A DNA stretch of 64,000 nt from Moniliophthora roreri. Its lineage: Eukaryota; Basidiomycota; Agaricomycetes; Agaricales; Marasmiaceae. Each line of letters starts with the position of its first letter. Within the stretch, counting starts at the first letter, position 1. The stretch lies in NCBI GenBank assembly GCA_001466705.2, contig LATX02000013.1, positions 434,001 through 498,000 on the forward strand, read 5' to 3'. This document shows positions 1-10,182 of this stretch, piece after piece. A program made the position numbers and the translations under genes. Below the pieces are notes generated by a model that searched no databases, was not told the DNA's origin, and saw only the letters and a program-made list of their open reading frames with translations.

Positions 1-259
1 CATCCGAGACATATGAGACAAGGTGATACGGAGACCCATTCATTATTGCCGATGGGATCTCACGGCGACCTTGCCGATTGTACCGCGTTTGCTCGACCTT
101 GGTTACAGCTTGGAGGGCACCACGCATTCTCTTCTTAACCTTAATTTCGTTACATGAAGCTTCGTCGATAGAGATCAGTCCAAGGTAGACCGGGCAAACT
201 GTCCAAAGGCACTCTAGCAGGAAACATAAACGAAGCAAAGAGAACACGATCGTGATCAT
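1..259 (-). CDS. Partial open frame running off the left edge, unknown protein
   Basis: On the minus strand an ATG at 259 opens a frame that stays open to base 1, about 86 codons. The first 30 or so residues are hydrophobic and Cys/Leu rich (begins MITIVFSLLRLCFLLE), like a signal anchor or first membrane segment. After that the protein becomes basic and polar (KVKKRMRGALQAVTK). I do not recognise the family. It would be divergent from the SDR gene that starts at 403, leaving only about 140 bp of shared promoter. The start could be further upstream if spliced, and the frame could be fortuitous, so confidence is low. Confidence 0.35.
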   Translation of the reverse strand, partial: MITIVFSLLRLCFLLECLWTVCPVYLGLISIDEASCNEIKVKKRMRGALQAVTKVEQTRYNRQGRREIPSAIMNGSPYHLVSYVSD

Positions 260-361
260 GGATTCTCCGTTCACCGTCCCTGATGACATTGCTTATAAAG
301 TTCTAGCTCATCCCGAATTTCGCACCACGCCTCCATCCCGCTGGTCTTACACTGGTCTGCC

Positions 362-370
362 TATATAATA
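362..370 (+). promoter_or_regulatory. TATA-like box of the SDR gene
   Basis: A TATATAATA stretch lies 33-41 bp before the ATG at 403. Position and sequence fit a core promoter element. Confidence 0.4.
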
Positions 371-402
371 CTGCCCCTCCCCACGTCTCCAAGGACCTTT
401 TC

Positions 403-1637
403 ATGGATCCCAGCTCGTCCCCTGATCCTCGTCAAGTACCCCAAAATGAAAACCGTTTTGACCCTGCAAGATTGTTCGCTGTAGAAGGACTTGTAGCGGT
501 TATAACTGGAGGAGGAACGGGTAAGCCGCCAGTGAACTATATTTAAAAGAGTATGCTCATCATCCGAAGGAATCGGACTCGTGATGGCTAGGGCACTCGA
601 GCACAATGGCGCCACCGTCTACATCGTCGGTCGACGTTTAGAAAAGCTCCAAGAGGCCGCTCGGGAAAATAGTGTGCGTGTACTTCCGACACTATTTCCG
701 TTGACATATCTCATTTCGCTTCCAGAGATTTAACAAGATCATACCCCTCCAGGGAGATGTCACGAGCCGCGAATCTCTACTTCGGATGGTCGAGGTCATC
801 AAATCTCGACATGGATATATAGATCTCCTCGTCAACAACGCTGGAATCATTAAGAATCTCTATCCACATCCCTTACCGTCCCCCACAAGCGGCAATCACC
901 TCTCGAGGTCCCCACCTTCTCCACCACCCTCCCCTTCACACGCCCCAACACTACCTTCCATTCGGTCCTTTCAAGCGGCATTGTGGGACTCTGGGCCGCA
1001 CGAGGACTTTGCGGAGACTTTTGCAACGAATGTGACCGCGGTATACTATGCAACAGTCGCGTTCCTAGATCTGTTGCATCAAGGAAACATCAGAAAACAG
1101 GTAGACGAATCGTCACCCCTAGATCCAATACCTCGTCTACCGCTCCACACCTCTCAAGTGATTTCGATATCGTCTTCAGGGGCTTTCCGCCTTGATTCTA
1201 ACATTCTATCCATGTCATACACGCTCTCTAAAGCGGCATGTACACATCTAGGAAAGACTATGGCCAATTTGCTATCACCGTGGGGTATACGAAGTAATGT
1301 TCTGGCCCCAGGAGTTTGGCCCAGTGGTGCGCCGCTGCTTTGATATCTGCCGTTAGACTGATCCTGAAATCGTGTTTCAGAAATGTCTTCGCAGCAGTTG
1401 GGAAATATCAAACTTGATCCTTTAGCTCTTGCCACAACTGTTCCACTGAAACGTGCTGGCACGGAAGAGGTATGGTTTTCGCTGAATTGAGTTTATTTTC
1501 ATGCTAAACCCCACGGTGTATTTAAGGAAATGGCCGGAACGATACTGTTCCTTGCCAGTCGCGCAGGAGCATACATTAATGGAGCAGTCTGGCTGGTGGA
1601 TGGTGGACGGGTGGGTATGGTTGCTAGTAGCCATTAG
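403..1637 (+). CDS. Short-chain dehydrogenase/reductase (SDR)
   Basis: A classical SDR oxidoreductase, NAD(P)-dependent, probably cytosolic; the substrate cannot be told. Exons 403-520, 570-673, 726-1326, 1381-1469 and 1527-1637 join in frame to 340 aa. Visible motifs are the cofactor-binding TGGGTGIG (the intron splits it), NNAG in exon 3, the catalytic YTLSK with an upstream Ser-rich strand (VISISSSGAF), and the C-terminal GTILFLASRAGAYINGAVW followed by VDGG, typical of the family end. An insertion rich in Pro and Ser (about 40 residues) follows NNAG; it is unusual and might hide a mis-called intron. The next gene converges on it, with 215 bp between stops. Confidence 0.85.
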
Positions 1638-1852
1638 GTTCGCGGAGTTAGTTGGGACGATTCGCCATGCATCTATGACTCGTTTATTCAACCCCATGCA
1701 CGAATAATTAAAAGTAGTCATGTAATTTACTAACAATCCTTCAAGCATTTAGACGTTAGCATTTGCCAACTGAATCGCTATTCCGCGATTATCCCTAAAT
1801 GTTACATATACAGTATCGCAAGGGTGAACAGATGGATGCAATTGCAGCCTTT

Positions 1853-3216
1853 TTATCCCAAGTCAAAGCTTTTTCGAAATCCACTGACCCTCGGACCACC
1901 AGATTCCTTGTCCTTCAAGCACACGAGAACGAATTCGGTATGCTCTGCAAAAGTTAATACCCGCCTCGTCGCTGGAATAGGACGAAGAACGTTTCGGACG
2001 TCGCGTCCAAGTAGACCATAATTCTCTGGAGGCTTCCCCCAATACAGCTTTTTACAAGCACATTGAGCTAGTTCTCGAATCTCCGACGAATGAGAATATC
2101 TGCGGAGGCAATGCAGTTTGCATTGAAGTTCCCCTCAAAGATGGATGAGGAAGCCACTTACACGTTAACTTGGATGACTTCAGCCGAGTCTAAGCCAATT
2201 CTTATACGATAGGTCCTCGTTTGGTGCCACATTCGGATGCCGAATGCGTTAGAGTTCATGTCAAGTAGCTCTTTACCGTTCGAAGGCAGTGTATAACACC
2301 TTCGGTGGGTAGGTCGTTTATGATGAGCAGCTGATAGAAGCCGTCAGCATCGTAAAGAAGCTTCTCCAGCAGGCGCTCTACCTTCAGAGTCAGAGTCGTC
2401 CGACAATAAGGCGAATTCTAGAGTGTCAAGTAGCCGGACCCTGTCTAGAGGGTCAGGGGCTGTAGGCTGAGTGAATTTCAGTGTCATTGGAAGTCGAGGT
2501 ATTCAGAACGAACCTTCATTCTCGTAATCGACGAAATCATCCTGAATCGGCCGTAAGATCCAAGAATTCATCGCCGAGTAAAGGGTGCCACGAGTTTCTC
2601 GATATTTCTCCAATGCCAGTGGTATCGCCTCTTTGACTGTCACCTCATCGTGAACCTCCAGCTCCAGTGGGCTTCCCCCGGAATGCTCTATTTGGGGAAA
2701 GTATATCTTTATCTCCATTAGTGACAAGTCGCCTGAGGCTACAGCAGAGGCTCCTCGTGAATTCCTTGTCGAGTTGGAGAGTCTCGTCAATCTTGGGGCG
2801 TTCCCAATCGAGCGCCTCTCCCGACGAGAAAAAAAATGAGAATCGGATGTCGAGGGATCATGAGTCGAGGTGTTTCCAACAGAGGAACTTGGGATGCGCT
2901 CAAGAATTCCGCTGAGCTTCATTGCTTTACGCAAAGGGCTCATAAATGATGCCGTCAATAAAGAGGACCTAACGGGTGTGCGTTCTCTGTAGGCATGTAC
3001 AAGATTCTCGTGTTCATTATGTTGTGCGAAATTAGTTTGTGGTACGGAGTTGTACTCGTAGAGGGTACTCTCCGATGCACCACTACGAACTGGATGTCAG
3101 ATTGAGATTCGATCCCGATAGAGTGTGGCTGCTCACCTTATGGATGGAATATGCATCGAGGTGTGGTCTTCAGTTTCAGCGTATTCGTCGTGATTCGGGA
3201 TGGTAAGATATATCAT
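1853..3216 (-). CDS. Short SIN1/Avo1-like protein (CRIM and Ras-binding-like domains)
   Basis: SIN1/Avo1 proteins are scaffold subunits of TORC2; their CRIM domain recruits AGC-kinase substrates. Exons (minus) 3137-3216, 2514-3082, 2382-2459, 2162-2330 and 1853-2099 join in frame to 380 aa. A CRIM-like block begins near residue 149 (MEIKIYFPQIEHSGG), continues through HDEVTVKEAIPLALEKY and SAMNSWILRPIQDD, and ends with PLDRVRLLDTLEFALL across an intron. Residues about 280-365 look like the SIN1 Ras-binding domain (starts YRIRIGLDSAEVIQVNV, ends EFVLVCLKD). A linker with RERTPVRSSLL precedes CRIM, as in fungal SIN1. The usual long N-terminal region and the C-terminal PH domain are absent, so it is far shorter than normal Avo1. 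It may be a diverged paralogue; an upstream exon is possible. Confidence 0.65.
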
Positions 3217-3860
3217 AAAACAATGACGGTCCTTTATACGACACATTCTTCGTTTTGCCAGTCATTAGAAAAGGGCCGCATCAATTTAACCTTATATGTC
3301 CCAAAAACGCCATAATCAGCATCAAAAGTTGAAATGCATGCGCTGGCAGCACTTACACAATGGCATGACAATATCCGAAAGAAGCTGTGATGTTTTGTGC
3401 AGCGACAATGACGGAAATGAGGTGAATACTGACATGAGAAATAGAAAAAAGGACAATGAGGAGATAAACTCCGGGCCTGGGAACCAGAACGGTACAAGCA
3501 TCGCTTCGTTCGTGAATTATCTATAGTTCGTCATTGTGAGTACAATCCCAGATATTTATACGTTGTACCCAACGTCGTACAAAATTACAGTCATAGGAAC
3601 AGTTGCGTAGGTTTAGCAGGTCAAGGAAGGTGATGTAAGTTTGAATAGACATAACGTGAAAAGCATAAAAAAAGGCATTAGAATAAGGAGGGTGCAATGA
3701 TAGCCGAATATCGCTATCGAGGACGAAGAAACATTCGCGAATTACGAAATGGGGAGTACGATGACCGAGAGGAGAACAAGTAGAGAGAACATACCATATT
3801 CCGGACGTTTATATGCAGGGCAAAAATCAAAAAAAGAATCACTATATGTGATGATTTTAT
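3217..3860. other. Intergenic, no gene recognised
   Basis: Open frames here (about 3234-3526, both strands) show no domain or splice continuity. It should hold the 5' region of the SIN1-like gene and the 3' region of FZO1. I see no repeat or RNA gene. Confidence 0.5.
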
Positions 3861-6490
3861 CTAGGCAGCCTCGACGCCCAACCCCGCACGAACGCGGACC
3901 TCTCCAGTCTCCGTACCAACTCCAGTGAAGTACTCCTTCGCTCTGGTTGCTTTCTTCGCCTGCTCCTCCTTTGCCTTCACCTGCTGACCACGCTCCTCTA
4001 ATGCACTATTGAATCGTCCTTTCAAGTCCCAAGATGCTAGCCGCAAAACCTTTCGTGTTTCTCGGCTTATTCTTCCGGCATGCATCTCGACGAATGCATT
4101 CTCTTCATCTGCGTTCTCGCGCTCAACAGCAGCCTTGACACGTCGACCAACGGTCTTGGGAATGGAATTCGGCAGCTCGAGAACGAGGTAGGCCGTCAAC
4201 CCAATGGTGAAGGCACCAATAACTGGCGCAGCCCATTTCCTAGCAGTCTCATTGCCAAATAGGTCGGTAACACGAATGATACCCTCGATGAGACCTTTGG
4301 CGCCGATAGCCTGACCACCGACCATAGTCACGGCACCAAGACCAACACTAACAAGTCCGAGTGCGGTAGGAGCCGAGTCTTCATCCTTCTTGCTATCATG
4401 GCCATCACCAAAATGAAGCCAGAACTGATGATGGACATCAAAGAGATCAAGGAAGGTAGTTTCGAGCATGTCGGGTCTCTGAGCAAGACCGATACCGAGA
4501 CCATGGATACCGCCAGCAACGACGGCACCATTGCCGTAAGAGGAAGACCTCCTGCTCTTGGCAGCTCCTTTACCCCGCCTGACAGCGCTGAACATTGCCT
4601 CTGGAATAAAGACCCGTTTGTTCTTCTCAACTCCTTCGGGGAGGTGCTCGTCAGCAAGGTTCTTGATCTTGTCGACGCCGGTGGAAGTAATCACCCGAGC
4701 TTCGTCTTCAGCGAGCTTGACAGCAGCATCAATAGATGCGACGAGAGCTCGCCTTACGTTACGGGCATAATCCCAAATGCCAAGGATACCAGGGTATGAA
4801 GGCATAGGAACGAGAGGCCTGTCGACGCCGAGTTTACCCTGCCCAACACGCTCGAGAGCAAAGTTGAGAACTGATTTGGTCCTAACGGCGGCGGAGGTAG
4901 CACCATCTTCCTCAACAGAATCCAAACTGTCTTCCAAGACTTCCCTGTTCTGCTTCATCCTCTCAAGGACGGGTCTGACCTGGGAAAGCTCGGCATTGGC
5001 CTGCTCCAGTTCCGAGTTAGCGACAATTGCGTTTGCGCCAGCGAGGATGTCGATATCGCAGAGAAGGTTGTTGAGGTATGTGGAGACGGGTTGGAGCTTG
5101 GATTTAGAGCGCTTCACGAGAACAAAGGATCTCAATGAAGATTCGAGGTCGTCGAATGAGGGGTTGGCTGTGTACGGCTGTAAGGCCGCTGCAGAGTCGA
5201 CAAAGTGGACGAGATCCTGGGCATCCTGCCATGTGCGAGGGCTCAGCTCCTTGATCTGCTCAAGGACCAGTCTCCTGCACTTCTCCTTGTTCTTGATTTG
5301 ATCATACTTGTTGACCACGATAAAGAGATATGCCTTCTCCTTGCTGGCATTGAGAAGGAACTCCCGTGCTGAGAGCGTGAAGTGGTTTTCGGCCGACACA
5401 ACGAATACTACCACATCAATCTCCTCTTGCCTGGCGAACAAGGCAGTAGTCTTCAAACTGTCGCGGTTGAGACCAGGAGCATCAATGAGAGAGATGTCGA
5501 CAACGCCATTGTTGAGAAGGGATTCCGCCGGAGTACGTGTATCGGCGAGGTAGAGCTTGAGCATCCGCTCAGAGCTCTCATTGTCGCTGACAATATCCTC
5601 CAGTTCCGATAGGGATGCACGAGTGAAGGTAGACTCATCGTTGATGTCATACACAGCACCGGCTTTAATAATATGGACCTCCTCCTTGCCCTGGTTCTCG
5701 GCAGCGTCATGGACCTCGCAGAATGCTGTGGTGCATGGCTGCTGGTCAACGGGCATGACTTCCCGACGAAGCAGAGCATTGACGAAAGTTGACTTTCCGG
5801 CATTAAGATCACCGGTGACGAGGACCTTGGATGAAGTGTCCTCGACGCGCAGCCGGAGCTTGTCCACATGGCTGAGCGACGACTCAATGCGGTCGTCAAG
5901 GAGGTTTGCAATGGAAGCTTTTTCGAGCTGTGAGACCAATGATGCCGCCGTTGCAGACCTGTTGGCACCGAGTTTCAGGTCGAGGCGGAGAACACGGAAG
6001 TCAGAGTTCGGAAGGAGACTCTCATCCTCTGGCAACTCTTGCTCATCCTCCTGCTCCTCCCTCACATCCGTGATGGATGACAGGGTTACGGACCGTGTTA
6101 AACCCTGTTTGACGACGACTTCGGTTTCACGTGTGGGGTCGTCAGCAAAAGTCATTGACCTTCGCAACGACTTGCGACGTTTCTCCTTGGGCTCCTCCGC
6201 TGGTGCAGACGCGCTTTCCCGTAGTTGAGGGTATCTAACGACCCATTCCTCCTTGTTGAACTTTCGAAGTCCGTTCAGAATGGACTTGGTTGAATCAAGT
6301 GCATTGACCAATCTACACCGCTTTAGTACGAATTTTCAAGACAATTCGGGGGCGCTCACCGATCCTTCTGCTCAATGTACTGCTCCTGCACGTCCTCCAC
6401 CTTCAACTGCCTCTCGCCTGTGATACTGCTGAAGTTTGCAAGTTCCTTGACGGGTGATGTCGCGCGCGGTGGAAAATATGGTTGAGGCAT
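3861..6490 (-). CDS. FZO1: Mitofusin, mitochondrial outer-membrane fusion GTPase
   Basis: Fzo1 is a dynamin-like GTPase of the mitochondrial outer membrane that tethers and fuses mitochondria. Exon 1 (6360-6490) encodes 43 residues and ends inside an Arg codon; one intron (6313-6359); exon 2 (3861-6312) encodes the rest, 860 aa in total. The GTPase shows G1 GDLNAGKST (about residues 211-219), the switch PCTTAF, G3 DAPG and G4 NKYD. Near the C-terminus are paired hydrophobic stretches (GLVSVGLGAVTMVGGQAIGA and WAAPVIGAFTIGLTAYLVL), expected for the membrane hairpin, then a charged helical tail (about the last 100 residues) suited to the HR2 coiled coil. Length and order match fungal Fzo1. I see no frame break. 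The ATG at 6490 is the only one upstream in frame with the splice. Confidence 0.93.
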
Positions 6491-7039
6491 GGCTCTTTTT
6501 CGTGATTCGAGGAATTAGATGTTTGAAGATATTGCCGGACTACTCCAGCTAGTCGTTTTGTGCTCGACAGCAGAGAAATAAAAAAATCTGCCGGTGTCCT
6601 CAACGGAGTGCTGGAAGTGGATCGGGTTTGAGAAGGAAAGCTGACTAAGCCCGGCTCTTCTCGGGTTCGCGACCATGCAACAGGCACAAATACTCGGGAT
6701 GGAACGCCACTACGACCCCGTTGTCCGAAAAGTACTTGGGACGAGAATGGCCCAGCTTCTGAGCCTTTTCATACCTCAATTCATTAATTCCGCCAGACTT
6801 GTTTTCTGCGCGGGCGTACTGCACTGGCGGCGGGAACGAAAAGCGCCTGATTGGCGCCTAGAATACTTCAAACGAGATCACCATGGCACCGGCTAATTTA
6901 CTCTCAGTGTGGTTTGCCGGGTTACTATGAGGCGTAGAAGTCCACTGGAAGCGATCTCGCAGCAGAGGTAAGGTGTAACAAGAATCTCTTGAATTTTCGC
7001 GGGGGTCTTCATCTACTTTACTTGCTCTTCCATACCATC
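6491..7039. other. Intergenic between FZO1 and the small secreted protein gene
   Basis: A short plus-strand frame (6675-6896) has no recognisable domain and no signal peptide. I treat the stretch as the FZO1 promoter plus the 3' region of the next minus-strand gene. Confidence 0.5.
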
Positions 7040-7584
7040 CTATCCTACCAACGGTGAAACGTTATAGTTTGCACTGAAGCCTCCTTCAACTCCAAGCGAG
7101 GCCTCTTCGTACAGGCTCTGTCAACAATCCAATTAGATCAAAGTGTAGCACAGAACGAACCCAAGAATTAAGGCGTACGGGTCCTAAAAGCAGAACATCA
7201 TCGTCTGTAAAATCAACGAGGATACCCGTCAATCCGACAGATGGGTTGGCGTCGTTGATGAAGAACACGAATGAACCACAACCTCCTTGGTTGGCCTCTG
7301 CGGGAGCCTAGATCGCAATTAATGTGAGCGGGACCAGACTAAGTAGTGAGCGATGAATGAACCTACCCTAGGCAGGGCGACATAGTTACCCCTTTCAAAC
7401 GCGGGAGCTACATTTCTGTGAACATCAGTCTAAGGAGTCTGAATCAACCACTGTGAGCAAGGGTCATCGAATGCCATATGTCTGAATCGCTCACCGGTGG
7501 AGTGATGGTAGCAGAAGAAGCGGGGACATTGACAGCTGCGGAAGCACCAGCGATGAGAGAAGCGACGAAGACGATGAGCTTCAT
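7040..7584 (-). CDS. Small secreted protein, unknown function
   Basis: Four exons on the minus strand (7495-7584, 7367-7429, 7179-7307, 7040-7117) join without a frame break to 119 aa. Residues 1-17 (MKLIVFVASLIAGASAA) are a clear signal peptide. The mature part is about 100 residues, acidic in the middle (LVDFTDDDVLLLGP), has a single Cys in QGGCGSF, and ends in the glycine- and asparagine-rich GGFSANYNVSPLVG. With one Cys it is not a hydrophobin or a typical disulfide-rich effector. I do not recognise the family. The exon 2 acceptor was chosen because it alone keeps the frame. A TATAAA box sits about 40 bp upstream. Confidence 0.7.
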
Positions 7585-7622
7585 GACGAATGACTGGGAT
7601 GTTCGTGAAACGGTGTTGGGCC

Positions 7623-7628
7623 TTTATA
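7623..7628 (-). promoter_or_regulatory. TATA box of the small secreted protein gene
   Basis: TATAAA on the minus strand, about 40 bp before the ATG at 7584. Confidence 0.5.
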
Positions 7629-8584
7629 CTGTTACATAGGAGTGAGTGCCTGCCATATGGAGCAGGGAAGGTTAAGAGTGACTGTGTTCCTCTTGATGTT
7701 CCTTATGCTTGCGTTCCTTATGCTTGCGCTGAAGCATGAAACTAGTTAATTGATTTCTTGGCGGCTCAGAGAGTCTGGCCTAGGATTGTGCCATAGAGTA
7801 ACGATGTTATCGGGATGATTTTCGTAGTACGCTTAGAGGCTGAAGGCTGCGAAGAGTGCTTCGGATATTGACCCGATCGTCAAGTGAGAAAACGTTGAGG
7901 TTGAAGTGACTGGGTCCAACTTGCATCCAACTGGATTGACAATGATCAAAGAAACCGAGGTTGTTCCTGGAAAGATCAGCTAGTTAGTTCGCATCCAGGG
8001 TACCCTAAAGGAGATCAGACCACGCTGTTAAACCTTGTAGGTAAGATAATCATGATTGAGATGCGTTCCAATGACTTTGGGCGGCTATACTATCTCGCAA
8101 TCGTCAAACCTCCGAGAGTCGTGGGATCACCGCGAACAGAAAGAGGCAAGAAAGAATATAGCTGTCAGGGATGCTTCCCGGCGTCCTGTTTTATTGAGCA
8201 GTAAGGACCTATTTCAGCACCCAAATCAGAACATGCTCACCTGGATTACACTGGGGTGCGCACGTTTGCACGCGGAACACGACAGGATACATTTCTGAGG
8301 TTTCAGGGTCCCGAATGGTCATTCGCGGCTCGACAATCCAGTATACGAGCTGAGAAAGCTGGAAATGCTTCGTTTGAGAAGGTCATGCGAAGGAGTCCAA
8401 CACTTACCAATCTTTCTCTACGAAATTAGTGTGAATTCTCGAAGTAGCGACGATTTTTCAAGACATTTTTGGCCCCTTCAAGAAGTTATCTTGATTGACT
8501 CAATCGAGGTGATGGCAAGGTGGTGTTGAGAGAATATTGGACGCAGCGGCAGTTTTAGTCTGTCACTTTCCCTTCTCTGAGTCT

Positions 8585-8602
8585 ACCACCACCACCACCA
8601 CC
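8585..8602 (+). repeat. (ACC)6 microsatellite
   Basis: Six perfect ACC triplets in the gene-poor stretch. Confidence 0.7.
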
Positions 8603-10182
8603 ATGATTTTCTATCTGCAGGTAAATAGTTGGACTCACGGGCTATTTCGAGCTCGAGTGAGTATGGTTTCATCGGTAAGTGGGTGTTCTTGTCCGTTGGT
8701 CTTTTATATATCTAATAATCTTTCTTACTGTAGGCTTTATCGACGAAGTTCAATATCCTCTTTCTCGAGTGATAGAGCCCCAGGGAACGACTTTACTAGA
8801 TCATAAGCATGCTCACACCATGATGTCCCTGTTGTTGGAGTGACTTTCGTGTTCGTTCCATTGCATTCTTGGGATTACAGTGTTTGAGTATTTTCGGTGT
8901 TTTCTTTCGGCCCATTTGTGCTGCATTTGGAGTCCATCTTCTAGGAGTTTTTGAACCAGCATACTTTGGAGGTCACTTGGTGCGTGTCTGTAAGATTTTG
9001 TTAACGGCTGTATCTCAGAACCTCTGCAGGAACGTGTCAACTTTTCTGACTCTCGGCACCTGCACCCAGCGATGCCTACCAAGTCATCGGCCTTGACGTT
9101 TTCACACACCACTGTTTGGGTTTATTCTATTCTAAAACTCAATGTACACTCTGAAGAACCCACCTGACATCGGAAACTCCCTGTCAACTTCACTCATGAA
9201 CACCCCGCCGTCTCTTCCCTCGGACTTTGCGGCCTACAGAGAAACATCAACGTCGTTCAATGAAGTCAATAGGCTCGGAGATGTCCTTCACATGGTCATG
9301 TTCCACTCTCCGCAGGTCGTCCATCAGGAATCGCCCAAGTATCTCAGTTTACAAGCGACCTCTGCTATAATATTAAACGCCATGCTACTGGTTGTTTACA
9401 GAGGTCCATGTAATGTGCAAACCCTGAACTGTACCCAGGGAGATATGCGTACACGTTTCGATGGCAATGTCTCTCATATATTTGAAGCTGCGTAAAATAG
9501 GTCTAAGCTCGGTCCGACACGCTTGCTTCCATTCTTTTATGGCATTCTTCAGTCATATGGTTGGCCTCGAGTCTCATTTCCAGATTCTTATGAAGTATAT
9601 GATAATGCCTCGAGGTTACGGGGGTAGTCTCACAAGTCGCTAGCCAACGGCAGAAACGCGCTTTCAATGCCAATATCAGCGCTTAATTTGCGCATAACCC
9701 TCATCGACCCGGCCCCGATTCTTGGCTTCCGATACCCGCTGGCTACTTGTGACCTTGCTTCAAGTCTATGACATATATATGACACTGTGTTGACACTGTA
9801 CGAGTAGCACAAGCCGATGGCCGAGGGGCGAGCAGACTTGTTCTTCACCGAATTTTCCGGCAGGACGTTCCTCTATCAGTTCCTTTCTACCTTTCTAGAT
9901 CATGTACAGTACGCTCGGCTACACATAGACTTTTAGGGTAATGACTAGTGCAGTCGCCACAATCAGCTTGGGATTGCGCAAAAATCACGACTGGAAATCA
10001 CGACTGGTCTACCCCAAAATTCCCCAAAACGGACATAACATAAAAATAATTGAGTTATTTTTCTACGTCATCGGGATTGTACCAGTATGGGAACATATTT
10101 ATACCCCAGAACTTGAAATTTTGGCCATAACCCGCTTCTGCTCAAAACCTCCTTCTCCTTTTCTTCGCGACTAAGGACCAAG

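Larger units (their letters stand above)
7585..10182. other. Gene-poor stretch of 2.6 kb
   Basis: I find no frame with a recognisable domain, no spliced series and no transposon ends. Frames at 8537-8806, 8813-9112 and 9142-9495 are short, have biased or repetitive composition, and lack supporting splice sites. A small (ACC)6 repeat lies at about 8585-8602 and a 13-bp direct duplication near 9980-10005. A non-coding transcript or decayed gene cannot be excluded. Confidence 0.45.

Noticed and set aside
1853..2502. SIN1-like pseudogene broken after the CRIM domain
   Set aside because: Three further exons with matching phases recover the Ras-binding-like part, so the frame is intact to a stop at 1853.
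4398..5612. Several plus-strand frames up to 174 codons
   Set aside because: They lie antisense to the long FZO1 exon and have no domains; the minus strand encodes a clear mitofusin.
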